From: Lonicera japonica
Lineage: Eukaryota; Streptophyta; Magnoliopsida; Dipsacales; Caprifoliaceae
Length of the DNA stretch: 64,000 nucleotides
NCBI GenBank assembly: GCA_021464415.1
Contig: CM038468.1
Location: 3,782,001 to 3,846,000 of the forward strand
Reading direction: 5' to 3'
Under the pieces are notes generated by a model. It was not told the origin of the DNA. It saw nothing but the letters and a program-made list of their open reading frames with translations, and did no database searches. Of this stretch, positions 23,943 to 34,178 are shown piece after piece (position 1 is the first letter of the stretch; each line of letters opens with the position of its first letter). The position numbers and the translations under genes are program-made.

Positions 23943-26900
23943 CGAGCGGAGAAAGGAGAATGGGAGAATTTCAATTAACAGTTTACACTAATAAATTCAA
24001 TCAGGCGACAGTTTAAAGTAACAGGCTATATCTGGGACAACTTCCTTGACTGGAGGTGCTGGGCATATATTGCTTTTCTTCCATGAGTCTTCCAATCTTG
24101 ACCAAAAGTTTCTCCGTGGTTCTATATCGTTCCTCCTAAATTCCTTCAAAGAAACTAGATACTCCCTCCTGTCTCAAATTGATAGTCCCACTCTGATTTT
24201 GGTACTTTCTTAAGAAAATTATGTACATTGTTTATGTCCTATGAATCAATGTTCTTAAAGGCACAAGGCGGACGTAAAGCACCAAGGAAGCTAGGTGCTA
24301 GGCGGTCATTTTTAACTTCTAAGTGTTCATATATATATATAATATTATAACGCAAAACCAGATGTAAGCTTAGTGATTGGGTCAACTGTCCACGACAAAA
24401 CTGAAACAAAAGTTCACATCAATATGAAACTATCAATTTATTTCAAGCAAAAGCAAAAAGCTGGTAAAGAAGCAACAATAGAAACTAAAGGGGAAGACAA
24501 TTCAAGATAAAGAAATAAGGTAGAACACTGAGTTCGCAAATTGGCTAAAGTGAGTTCTTCCTCCCCTACTCTTTATCCTCCCACTATTCTTCTTGCTGCA
24601 GTGCCGCCGTAGGCTAGGGTTTGGTGTGAATGGGAGGAAACAAAGACGGGTTTTGCTGACAATGGTTGATTGGTTTTCTACCGTTTCCCAAAATGTTTTT
24701 TAAGAAAAAAGTAGGAAAAGGAAAGGTAGCTGTTTAAACAAAGAACAAAAGAAAAGAAACTAAGTCTATCTGCCTAGCCTCCCGCAAGGCCTGATAATGC
24801 GGCACCTACAAATTCTCAGCAACCAATCACACCATTCAAACAAGCACGGACAGATCATATCATGAGTGTGTCTGCTTGTCTGTGCATGTGTGTGAGTGTG
24901 TGCATTTAGGCAAACTCTGCAACAAAGATAATGAGATATATATATATAGGGGGAGAGGGGGGAGAGAGAGAGAGAGAGCATTTACAGTTTCACATTGGGA
25001 TTATCGGATATGCGATGGGATCGAAGGTCTTTGACTATGGATTCGAGGTCGGTGACTTGGGATCGGAGAAGGACAACTTTATCAGGTAACTCAATATTTC
25101 TACGGACAGGTCTTACAGGCTCAGTTTTATTAATCATCTCCAATCTTTGTATGGCACGTATCAGTTTTAGTTCATCTTCTTCAGCTACAGTGGTACAAGG
25201 TATCAGTGGTTGCTGCTGCTGCTGCGGCTGCTGCAAGTATACACGGCCAACTGTCAATAAAAAGCACTACATGCACAGATATAATGCGATATCAAACATA
25301 AAACAAGTAGCAGAGAGCCATTTGTCACCAACAACTTATATGCATAAAAAGGTAAAAATGCAAATAAATTTTAGAAAAATGCCATCACCTTGTACTGTAT
25401 TGGTGCCTTGCTGCTTTGGGATCCGGCACCACCGATTTGGGATGTGAGGTCAGGGGCTTGGAACCTGCCACCCTCGGCTTGGATCATGAGGTCAAGGGCT
25501 TGGTATTTGAGATCACTGACTTGTGTAAGGCCATACTCAATGTCGAACTCCAATCTTCTTCTAGGATCCACAAGAACCTCCTGATGTTGCTGAGGCGATG
25601 AAGAATCAATTACGGAAGCTTTTCCCTTCCTCAGAAAGCGTTGGTGTGCAGTTTTGGATTCAGATTTATTTCTGTTTTCTGGGACTTCTTTTCCCGAGTT
25701 GCCAGACTTTGGTGATTCTTCCTCCTGCTCATGCCCCTGGTCCTGCAAGAATAAGAGGAGCCAAGTAAAAATAAAAACCAGGCACAGAAACCAAACAAAT
25801 GCAAAATAGTTTTCCTTCTCTTTCCTCTTTTATATATCCAAAAGAATCAACAAAATAACTTTCTTGATTGGTTTTATGTGCACAAATAGTAGCCATTTGT
25901 CATCTCTAATTCTCTATCTTATTATGTTAGCTCCTAAACATGACTTTGTTTACGGTATCCATATCTCCGACTGGAAGAATGCTGCCAAATCAGAACACAT
26001 ATGATTGAAGGCCTCATGAGCAAATTAAATAATGAGCTTTCCATTTGCTCTTTCTAGTGTTTCACTCATTTGCTAGATTTCAGTATTTTTTTTCTCTTAG
26101 TATTAGACATTGGAAAAAGGGAAAGGGAAAGCAAGTATAAGGAGCTGAGCTGGGAAATTACTATTCTTTGGTAACCACGATATTTCGATCGGGATCTGGT
26201 AAGGCGTCCAAGCTGGGAAATTACAGATTTTGATCGGGATCTGATTGGACGTGTGACCTTGGAAATCCGGAAGCCTAGGTGGGTAACTTTACTGGCTATG
26301 GCACCACGCCACTGCAAAATTAAGGAGCGAAAGTATATCAGAGTTTGATCTTATGTTGGCCTCTCTTATAATTCAAAAGTACAAATGGAACATTTAATTT
26401 CAAGTTTGAAACTACATATTAAACCTCCAACCAAATGTACCCCTGTATAATTGAATTACAAAACTATAATTACAAAAAATATGAATTAAAGGATACTCTA
26501 AAACACACTCCAATACACATCGGAAGCATATTTGTTTCTAATACGTATCGGATACAGATCCTTGGCCCATGCTTCAAAGACAACAACTAATGTTGAGATT
26601 CGAATAGTAACTGATCGAAATCTATGGCCACGGACTAGGATTCTGGATTGAGATCTACGGCCAGCTGGGGTTCTGGAACGAGATCTATGGCCACGGTCTG
26701 GGGTTCCGGATTGAGATCTACGGCCAAATATGATGTCATCAATTTGGGACCTCAGGTAATTGAGTTGGGTTCCGAGCTCATTGACTTGAGATCTGAGAGA
26801 CTCAAACTCTGGTTCTTTCTCCTGCTGCTGCAAAAGAAAAAACGGTGTTCTGTCAACTTCAACACATCTCAGGTTCGCCCTGTTTTCCTTCCGTTTCCTC

Positions 26901-29900
26901 CCTCTGTACGTTACTGAGGAAAACTGGCACTAGTTTCCCTTTCCTCCCTCATACATATGTGCAAAATACCATTTTATTTTTGCTTTAGCGTTATTACCTG
27001 AGAATAAAACATCATCTGAAAGAATCAACAAACAACTTTGTCATCAACCAGCAGGTAGTTTACATATCACCTTACTCACCAGATACAGAAAGGCAATAAT
27101 GCAAAGGACCACTTGTCTATCCATTAATGCTCTGAGCATATTCGCACATTACAATCATGTGGGTGAGGATTGCTTGCATTCCAGGCCATCTAAGAACTTG
27201 TAAGTTCAAATTCCATGATGCTATTAAGAGTGCGTTTGATTACACTCGTATTCTATAGAAAACGCCAAAGAATCCATATCTTTCACCTATGTGGTGTTTG
27301 ATTGCGTAAATATTCCAAGGAATCAATTTCCACGATACAACTTATTTTTGAGCAATTCTTTTTTATTGAATCCAAAAACCATCTTCTCACCCTGTTTGTT
27401 AGGTAAAACAATTCCAAGGACTCAATTCTTGGGAGTGAGTGTAGACCAAAACCAAGCGCGCCTTAAAGGATCAGAGAGGGAAATGAAGATGAAATAAGAT
27501 GCGTTTGATTGGTTAACATAATAAAGATTGAATCCCTTGGAATTGTTTTACATAGCACAACATGAAAACATAAGTTTAGGGAAAGTGGGTTATGGATTCT
27601 ATTGAAAAGAAAATAATTACCAACTGCTACCAAGGAAAAATGTTTCCTTTAAAAAATAATGCAATCAAACACAACAAAAGATGGAAAACAAAGGATACTG
27701 GACATTTCTCAAGAAACTAAAGTACAACCAACCACACTCTTAGAGCTAAACAAGCATACAATGCTTTGGTAGTGTTTGTAGGTGTCAGGTCAGTGTGCAT
27801 GTAACAAGTCTTCAGTATAGAATTAACTACCTGAAAATGTCAATAACAATTCATGATTCAAGCCATACAGTTATATTCATGGATAAGATGCATGAACGGG
27901 AATTACGCTCATTATTGTAAAAGATTACTAAAGCAAAATATAATCTAATTAATTTACGAAACCAAAAAGGCTCTATAATCAAAGACTCATAAAAAATAAA
28001 TCAAAAAAATTAATATTCCAACTTTCTGTACATAATGGCCAAATAATAATTAATAAGAACACAAGAAAGGGGTTCAACTAAACAAATTAAATCAATACAC
28101 AATTCAGAATATTGTTCAATTCAATGTTGAGATGAAATACATGAAAGGAAGTCACAATATTGAAAATTGTTCATCAACATTTAACCAAAATTTGCAACAA
28201 AGAAACGAGAGAGAAAAAACTTACAGGTCCGCTAGGACCGGCTTTATTGCTTTTTGAGTCATCTACTACACTTTCTGAGCGGCCAAAATTTGGTGCTTTT
28301 TCCTCCTGCTGTTACAAGAACAAGGAGCCAAGTGATGAAAACTGTTAGTGCAAAACTTGGCGTTTCTCCTGTTAATGCATTGACGCATTACAGTAATTTT
28401 GTGGCAGAAGAAAGCTTGAAATCTGGCCATCTGAAACTTGTAGCTCATTACCCTTGATGCTAACAACATTAGGGTGTGTTGGATAACACCTATATTCCAC
28501 GAAAAATGCCCAAGACTGCATAATTTTCACCTTTTGTGTTGTTTGATAGCATATATTTCCTATGGTACAGCTTGTTTTAGAGCAACTTTTCCGTTTTCCG
28601 ACGAACTAAAAAACCGTCTTTCTCGTGAGATTTTTTTACTACTTAAAAGAATTAAAAGGAACTCAATTATTTCTGGGCAAGCAAAACTGGGCACACCTTA
28701 ACGGTTGGGAAAATGGGGAAGGGTGAATTTGAAAGGTTATTATGATAAAGACTTGAGTTCCTTGCATGGATTTCATCGATACGGGGAAAAAAAAAACTTT
28801 GGCCAAAGCAAGTTGTAGCAAGAAATTGAATTCCTGGAAGTTTAATGCAATAACCCCAATAAAGATGAACCATGTGGAACTTTGGGCTTTCCCGAGGAAA
28901 AGAACTGCAATGGATTGAATGGTAGACATTCTTAGAGCTTTCAAAAGAAGTACAATATTCTTTAGTGTTTATAGGTGTCATGTCAGTGCACATGTACGTA
29001 ACTGCCTGCCAATGGCAACAATATTTGATGAGTTTAAGATAAAAGAAAAGCATCTACAAATATTAACTCATAAGTGACAATCAATGCAAATTTCCAGCCT
29101 CTGACGAGAGAGAGAGTACATTCGATTCTAATGGGACATTCGCACTGGTTGGGAACTTTTCACATATATAAAGGACAGCTTAATTTACTTAAAGGTGAGG
29201 AATGAGAGGCTATCTTAAAATTGAATCTAAAGCTGAATTCCAACAAATTCTTAGTCCACTGGTATATGTTACAGCAATTACTCTTAATAGATAAACAAAG
29301 TGAAGACCAGATTGGCTGAAAATGAATGATGCTCAAAAGAAAGAGATGATTGTAAGTGACAACATGGGCATAAAAAAAGACGAAAGGAGTAAGTGTGGAC
29401 AAATGTTTTAAAGAGACATCATACGCTTCGGTGGGTAGGGAAAAATTATGTTTGAAACAAAGACTGACAAAACTTATATATAACAGGAATATAAAATTGA
29501 AAGAAATGTATGCAATTACTTCAGCTTTAGCAAATTCCATAGGCAATAAAATCACAGTTCCTCCCACAATCAGAGATGGGGCATATTGGGTCTCAGTGTG
29601 TGCATATGTCAAATTTCACAACAACAATATGAGAGAGAATAATTACAGTATTGCTAGGACCGGATTTATTGCTTTCTGAATCATCCACTTCTTCAATCTC
29701 CTGCTGTTACAAGAACAAATAGACAAGTGAAGCAAACTTGTTGGTGCATTGAACCAGCCATGGTGTACTTTCTTGGTGTTATGCGACAGCTCATTATCCT
29801 TGATGCTACAAACACTAAGGGTGTGCTGGATTACACCTTTATATTCTGCGGAATGCCCAAGACTCCATACATTTCTCTTTTTGTGGTATTTGATTGCCTA

Positions 29901-32900
29901 AGCTTCCAATCATGGTAGTTAGTATCGTACGATACGCGATACGTATCGTACGATACGTCTCGTTACGGCGCAAAAACGGTACGTATCGTGCTGTGTATCG
30001 GAAATCAGGGTGTATCGGACGATACACATGAGTGTATCGCGATAATTTTGCGTATCGCGAGTTTTTGACGTATCGTACGTTTTTTTTTCTGAGGCTTTTT
30101 TAGCAAAAAGACGACGTTTTGCTTCTTTTTTTTTTTTTTTAAAATCGGTTAACAAAATACCTGTTAAACCCTAAAAACTTGAAACGATGCTACTACGATA
30201 GAGAGAGAGAGAGAGAAACGGCGCAACGGGAAGAAGAAAAAGAAATGAAGGAGCTTCATCAAACCTCACCGACGTCGGCGCAACGGGAAGAAGAAAAAGT
30301 AAAAAACGAAGCTTCATCAAAATGAGAGAGAGAATTTGAGGAAAAGACGACCCCCCAAGTGTAAGTTTTGCACCGCTTAAACGATTCCTTTTTTTTTTTT
30401 TTTTTTAATAATGCATTCCTTAATTGAACTGGTGTTGGACTGTTGCCCCTGTTGGTATATTTTAATATTTGATATGTTTGGATGAGAGATTCTCTCTATA
30501 TATATAATATAATAATATATATATATATATATGTTGATATGTTGGACTTTTATTAACTACTGGAAGTTTTATATATATATAAATATATTGAATTATTGAT
30601 ATGTTGGACTGTTATTTCGTGAAGTACTTATATTTATATATATAATATATATATTTATATCTTACTGAATTTTCTATAATATATATATATATATATAATA
30701 TATTATATATCTTACTAAATAGTTATATAATCAATTTCTATATCAATTATTAAATATTATCAATTTCTATTTATATGATTATTATTTTGTTAGCTAACTA
30801 ATATTCTTACACTTTAAATTAAACCATTGTTTAGGGCCTAGAAATCTTACTTATGAAAAGAATACCAAGGGAAAGCAAGTTATTGGTGAAGGACTAAGAG
30901 ATGAAGATGAAATTCAAGAAGTACATGAAGTTGAAGATGAAGGAAGCGATGATGTGTTGCCCGACGAAGATATGGATACCATTGATTTAGATTTTATCGA
31001 TTGAATTCAACGTGAAAAAACACTTAACTTTATTTTATTTTGTATTTTGATGAATTGTGATGAATTGATGATATTTTGAATTATTCATGTTTAAGGGATA
31101 TTACTTAATCTTGAATGAAATATGTACTACTAGTTTACTAAATTGTCTTTTATTTGATTTATATGTATATTTGGTGTATGTATACATGTGTTCCTATATA
31201 GAAAAATTAATATTTATGTAAATATCAAAATCAAAGTGTATCTTACGATACGTTACGATACACGATACGCGATACTATTTTGTTGGCAAAACGATACGCT
31301 TCCGATACACGATATCGACTACCTTGCTTCCAATGGTACAACTTGTTTTAAAGAAAAAAAATTCTCAATTTTCATCGAATCCGAAAAACATGTCTCTACT
31401 ATGTTTTTGATTGGTCAAACAATTCCAAGGAACTCAACTATTTCCAGTGTAAACTGAAACTGGGCGGGCAAACCATACGGAAATTAAGTGGGAAAAAGGG
31501 GTAGAGTGAATTTGATTGGTTAGCATGATAAAAAAATGGTATTCCTTGGATGGATCTAATGGATACAAGAAAAATATATTTTCTAAAACATGTTGTAGGA
31601 TGAAAATGATTTCGTGGAAATTTAATGCTATCCAAACACCCATAAAGACAGTGTGGTACTTTGGGCTTTTCACAAGGAAAACAAGTGTAATGGAAAACAC
31701 TCTTAGAGCTTTCTAAATAAGTGTAGAATGCTTTGGTATTGTTTGTAGGTGTTATTCAGTGCACATATAACAAGTCTTTTGTGTAGTGTCACGCTACATT
31801 CAAATTTCCAGCCTGTGAGAGGAGAAAGAGAGAGTAGCATCTGAATTCATAGAGTCTACGTACCATTTCTCTGGTTCAGAACTTTTCACATATAAAAAAG
31901 GCAAGCTTAAATTACTTATAGGAGTGAGGCATGAGGGGCTGTCCTGAATCAAGTATAAAGCTCAATACCGATTACCAACAAACCCTTAGTCCTTTGGCCC
32001 ACTAGTAACTAACTATTAATTAGACTATCTTCAGTGCTACTCTTCTCAAGCAAGATATGATAACTAATACATCAATTACTTTTAATATATACTAACTATA
32101 TTACAAAGCCAAGACCCTTTTCAACGCCTGCGATTTTCTTTTTCACAAATGATTTGCTTCCCACAAGAATCGAACCATTAACCCTTAGCAACATAAGTTT
32201 ATTTATTAAAATAAAATGTAAGTGAGTCGTGCACGCGTCAATTACTCAATATGGATTCCATTCTTTTCTTTTTTGATTGGAAACGAAACTGATATTATTA
32301 CTCAAAAAAGATGTACAACGCTGGCAGCTTAATAGACCAAAGGACAAGATAGCCAATGAAACTATTGTCCATCAGAGCTTCAGATTTACAATCTGAAGAA
32401 CATATTGCAACCAAAACAAAATCCCCAAACTCAGAGTATTGGCCCACCCCATCTCAAAGATGCACATTTTCGTCCTTCGTCCTTGAAATAGACCGGCCAA
32501 ATAAAAGGGAACGAAGTTGAAATGGAGGATGCTCTTAAGTGACTTGAGGACTACAATTTCTTGAAATAAAAATTAAAATTAAGTCTGAAACAGAAGCTGC
32601 ATAATATTTATACTCAATAGTAGTTTGAACAAATATATCCTTCTTGATTTCATTTTCCATGTTGTGTTAAGGGTAAATAGCATATCTCAGTTGCGCATCG
32701 AGCTCTTGTCCATATCCAAGAAGAATCAAAGTACAGCCTGAAGTGAGGCCAACCAAAAAGGCCATTACCCCAAACTCTTTTGATCAGAACCCTAACTAAA
32801 TGACTAATTAAACTAAATTCCCAACAAAATTTCCCTGAAACCCCCGGGCCAAAAAAAAATAAAATGTGTGAATTGGGGCAAGAAATGAAAACCTAATTAA

Positions 32901-33163
32901 TGACAACCAAGAAACCATACATATATACATCGATGAACGAGTACAAATAATTCATCATTACGAAAGCCTGGTAAAGAATTAACAAATCAAAACAATCGGA
33001 AGATAAGAAAAACCCAGAAAGAATTATTCGCTCGCCCAAAAATTGAAAACTAGATAATTTGGGGAATGTAATCAATAAATAGTTGGGAAATTGCGAGTAG
33101 GAAATACATTATTCAAGTAAATTGACGTAGAAATAGAAGAAGTGAATTGCTACTTACTACCAT
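23289..33163 (-). CDS. Unrecognised multi-exon gene, modular phase-0 exons
   Basis: I do not recognise this gene. My model reads on the minus strand: exon 1 ATGGTA with donor GTAAGT (33163-33158), then exons at 29703-29647, 28308-28225, 26827-26612, 26311-26225, 25742-25389, 25230-25117, 23833-23696 and 23435-23289. Each exon begins after a good AG acceptor and is a whole number of codons, and every junction is phase 0, giving about 400 residues. The protein is polar and low-complexity. It has a coiled-coil-like segment with repeated LRSQ, an arginine/serine-repeat segment (GRRSQSGTPDRGHRSRSRTP) and a glutamine run. No catalytic domain is visible. The RS repeats suggest a nuclear, possibly RNA-related protein (inference only). 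The 3' end is uncertain: the exon at 25230 may instead run to a stop at 24984-24982. Transcript evidence is lacking. Confidence 0.5.
23696..23833 (-). CDS. Exon of unknown gene, 46 codons
   Basis: Acceptor TCTGATTCAG (a tandem CAGCAG acceptor), donor GTACTA. In phase 0 it encodes QRGGNLRHRYSQQPGTGRSA and ends KRRGKGILK, a basic, low-complexity segment like other parts of the protein. In phase 2 it would instead encode a more ordinary C-terminus ending ISGVGKEF and a stop at 23700-23698. Which frame is used depends on the upstream exon boundary. Confidence 0.45.
23910..23945. repeat. Compound (TG)n(AG)n microsatellite
   Basis: A TGTGTG run passes directly into an AGAGAG run, within an intron of the unknown gene. 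Confidence 0.85.
24949..24980. repeat. (AG)n microsatellite
   Basis: GGGAGAGGGGGGAGAGAG run, pyrimidine-rich on the minus (gene) strand, just downstream of the open frame that ends at 24982. Confidence 0.8.
24982..25230 (-). CDS. Exon of unknown gene with glutamine run
   Basis: Acceptor ATACTTGCAG. It begins with QPQQQQQP and continues AEEDELKLIRAIQRLEM. A phase-0 donor GTAAGA occurs at 25116, giving 38 codons. The frame nevertheless stays open past it through LPDKVVLLRSQVTDLESIVK, which repeats the LRSQ coil style of the exon at 26827, to TAA at 24984-24982. A second possible donor (GTAAAT at 24985) would continue in phase 2. This exon therefore either ends the protein or is alternatively spliced. 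Confidence 0.55.
   Translation of the reverse strand, partial: QPQQQQQPLIPCTTVAEEDELKLIRAIQRLEMINKTEPVRPVRRNIELPDKVVLLRSQVTDLESIVKDLRSHRISDNPNVKL
25389..25742 (-). CDS. Largest exon of unknown gene, 118 codons
   Basis: Acceptor TATTCTTGCAG, donor AAG/GTGATG, phase 0 on both sides. It is acidic at the start (DQGHEQEEESPKSGNSGKEV), then basic (HQRFLRKGKAS), then RRRLEFDIEYGLTQVSDLKY with further repeated DL-x2-Q-style segments. No known domain is recognised. The opposite-strand open frames here are shadows. Confidence 0.6.
26225..26311 (-). CDS. Exon of unknown gene, 29 codons
   Basis: Acceptor TTAATTTTGCAG, donor TCT/GTAATT, phase 0. It encodes WRGAIASKVTHLGFRISKV and ends RSRSKS, again arginine/serine-rich. 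The region just past the donor contains a second copy of the GATCCCGATC-AAAT-GTAATTTCC boundary, a small tandem duplication. Confidence 0.5.
26612..26827 (-). CDS. Exon of unknown gene: coil plus RS repeats
   Basis: 72 codons after acceptor CTTTTGCAG. The first half is QQEKEPEFESLRSQVNELGT followed by LNYLRSQIDD, likely coiled coil. The second half is four 10-11-residue repeats of the type G-x-RS-x-S-x-TP, clear as 30-33-bp tandem repeats in the DNA (GGCCGTAGATCTCAATCC and variants). The proposed donor GTTACT at 26611 is weak, and the frame stays open to 26498. RS-type repeats are known in splicing factors, but no RNA-binding domain is present. Confidence 0.5.
27225..27742. mobile_element. 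MITE copy 4, the most complete member
   Basis: 518 bp. It starts TAAGAGTGCGTTTGATTACA and ends CAACCACACTCTTA. The arms pair over long imperfect inverted repeats, including GGTGTTTGATTGCGTAAATA and its counterpart TAATGCAATCAAACA. No target duplication could be fixed with confidence, so the superfamily (PIF/Harbinger, hAT or Mutator) is open. Related copies sit at 13.6, 14.5, 15.9, 28.5 and 29.8 kb. Confidence 0.75.
28225..28308 (-). CDS. Exon of unknown gene, 28 codons
   Basis: Acceptor CTTGTAACAG, donor CCT/GTAAGT (canonical), phase 0. It encodes QEEKAPNFGRSESVVDDSKS and ends NKAGPSGP. Homologous exons lie at 29703-29647 and, in the broken duplicate, at 14422 and 15809, so this exon has been amplified. 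Confidence 0.6.
28469..28934. repeat. MITE copy 5
   Basis: Left arm TTAGGGTGTGTTGGATAACA, right arm ending AGACATTCTTA. It lies in the intron between two homologous exons and corresponds to copy 2 of the duplicate locus. Confidence 0.7.
29647..29703 (-). CDS. Exon of unknown gene, 19 codons
   Basis: Acceptor CTTGTAACAG, donor ACT/GTAATT, phase 0. It encodes QEIEEVDDSESNKSGPSNT, an acidic serine-rich segment. It shares DDSxSNKxGPS with the exon at 28308. Confidence 0.58.
30475..30760. repeat. TA-rich simple-sequence region
   Basis: Several (TA)n runs of differing length inside the hAT element, with a repeated TGATATGTTGGACT motif. Confidence 0.75.
30838..31004 (+). pseudogene. Transposase C-terminal tail remnant
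   Basis: After an acceptor-like TTGTTTAG a frame encodes RNLTYEKNTKGKQVIGEGL and then a strongly acidic tail ending DTIDLDFID and TGA at 31002-31004. Acidic tails of this sort occur at the C-termini of plant hAT transposases. The catalytic domain and hAT dimerisation domain are absent. Confidence 0.4.
31705..33157 (-). other. Intron 1 of unknown gene
   Basis: No exon was recognised. About 32,690-33,150 aligns by eye with the corresponding intron of the duplicate gene (16,260-16,740), for example AAACTCT-TTGAT and CAAAATTTCCCT-AAA. A shared GTGTTxxAGGTGTxAxxxCAGTGCACAT block follows the MITE here (31,737) as it does at 13,957, 15,030, 27,769 and 28,965. Confidence 0.5.
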
Positions 33164-33243
33164 TATTACTCTTCTTCAAGAATTCTTGAAGAAGAAGAAG
33201 AAGAAGAGCTTCAATTCAAACGGTACCCTACCCGCCAAAGAAA

Positions 33244-33287
<44 letters not shown>

Positions 33288-33352
33288 AGAATAATTTTAA
33301 TTAAAACTTGTCTATACAAAAAACAAATACGTGTGTATATATATATATATCT
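33158..33352 (-). promoter_or_regulatory. Promoter and first exon of unknown gene
   Basis: On the minus strand: a TATA run (33352-33336), then a (CT)n tract typical of plant leaders, then GAAGAAGAAGAAG-complement leader, then ATGGTA at 33163-33158 and donor GTAAGT at 33157. The leader and start match those of the duplicate at 16.75 kb. Confidence 0.55.
33247..33290. repeat. (AG)n microsatellite in the leader
   Basis: About twenty AG units. On the gene strand it is a CT tract between the TATA run and the start codon. Confidence 0.9.
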
Positions 33353-33359
33353 CTGATGA

Positions 33360-34178
33360 ATTGATGTTGTACAAGATTCAGTTAAAAGCAAAGCAGTTCG
33401 ATGGACAGTGTCAGTTAATTTAAACGGATGACAAGGAGAAGAATTTAAAAGATTAGTAAATGTCTTACCGTCTAGAGTTAAGAGTATATCTTGAAATCAA
33501 GACAACACAAGGATAATACGATTTATTTAAAAAGATTGTGTGTTTGTGAAATATATATGTTGTTGTTTATGTATTTGTGTGGAGTATTGTTTATCTGGCA
33601 AAAAACGGTAGATTGTTATTTATATCTTTGATATAATTATTCTAAATTGTTATATTGACATCAGATTTTTCAGATGTATTAATATGGATGAACTTGATTA
33701 TTATTCAACATAGATATTATGGATAGGTGATATGGCACGACCACGCACACACTGCATGACTTGATTTACTTGCATTACATAAACATTTTCGATATAAATT
33801 ATTTATGCATAAATGATAAACTAAGTCATTTGATTTGACTTTGGTCTGTAATATAAGTCTCAGATATAGCCTACTTTGTCGATTATGTATTTTATTTGTT
33901 TAGGATACGCTACGGCATGTCTTGCTAGGATATATATATATATATATTGTTTTATACTTTGGTCGTATTATATATTAAAGTATATATATGTGAAATAACT
34001 AATATTTGATCTTGATAAATATATTAAGTCTTTTGGCTTAGTGGTATAAGTAACAATCTTGAGGTTGACTTGGAACTCCCAAGGTCGATTTTTGACATTG
34101 TCAAAATAATATTTGACCTGCGTCAACCACGCACCATAAGCGAGGATTAGTTGAGATGAGCAAAAGCTAGCCCGAACA
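33360..34178. other. AT-rich intergenic DNA
   Basis: Nothing coding is seen. TGGCTTAGTGGTA at 34,034 resembles a tRNA-type A box, but no matching B box at the right distance is convincing. Confidence 0.45.

Larger units (their letters stand above)
29911..31326. mobile_element. hAT transposon, non-autonomous
   Basis: 1,416 bp. Ends CATGGTAGT and ACTACCTTG are inverted repeats fitting the hAT consensus (CA-x2-G...). The 8-bp target duplication CTTCCAAT lies on both sides (29903-29910 and 31327-31334). Both subterminal regions are packed with CGTATCG/CGATACG motifs in both orientations. It contains only a short acidic transposase tail and long TA-rich DNA, so it is probably an internally deleted element. 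The paralogous MITE at 16,015-16,042 shows the uninterrupted site. Confidence 0.85.
29816..31704. repeat. MITE copy 6, split by a hAT element
   Basis: Left arm from TAAGGGTGTGCTGGATTACA (29816). The right arm ends GGAAAACACTCTTA at 31704. After removing the 29911-31326 insertion and one target duplication, the length and order match the other copies. Confidence 0.75.

Noticed and set aside
24995..25447. Long plus-strand open frame
   Set aside because: It is antisense to spliced, better supported minus-strand exons and crosses their splice sites. It is a shadow.
29395..29679. Plus-strand frame of 94 codons near the hAT insertion
   Set aside because: It is antisense to an exon of the unknown gene and crosses its splice sites.
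32160..32200. tRNA gene or B box on the minus strand
   Set aside because: GGTTCGATTCTTGTGG resembles a B box, but the upstream sequence cannot form a tRNA cloverleaf at the needed distance.
33147..33391. Open frames over the AG microsatellite
   Set aside because: The (AG)n tract lacks stops in some frames; the peptide is only repeated RE or SL.
34020..34110. tRNA-derived SINE
   Set aside because: TGGCTTAGTGGTA resembles an A box, but there is no clear B box at the right spacing and no A-rich tail or target duplication.
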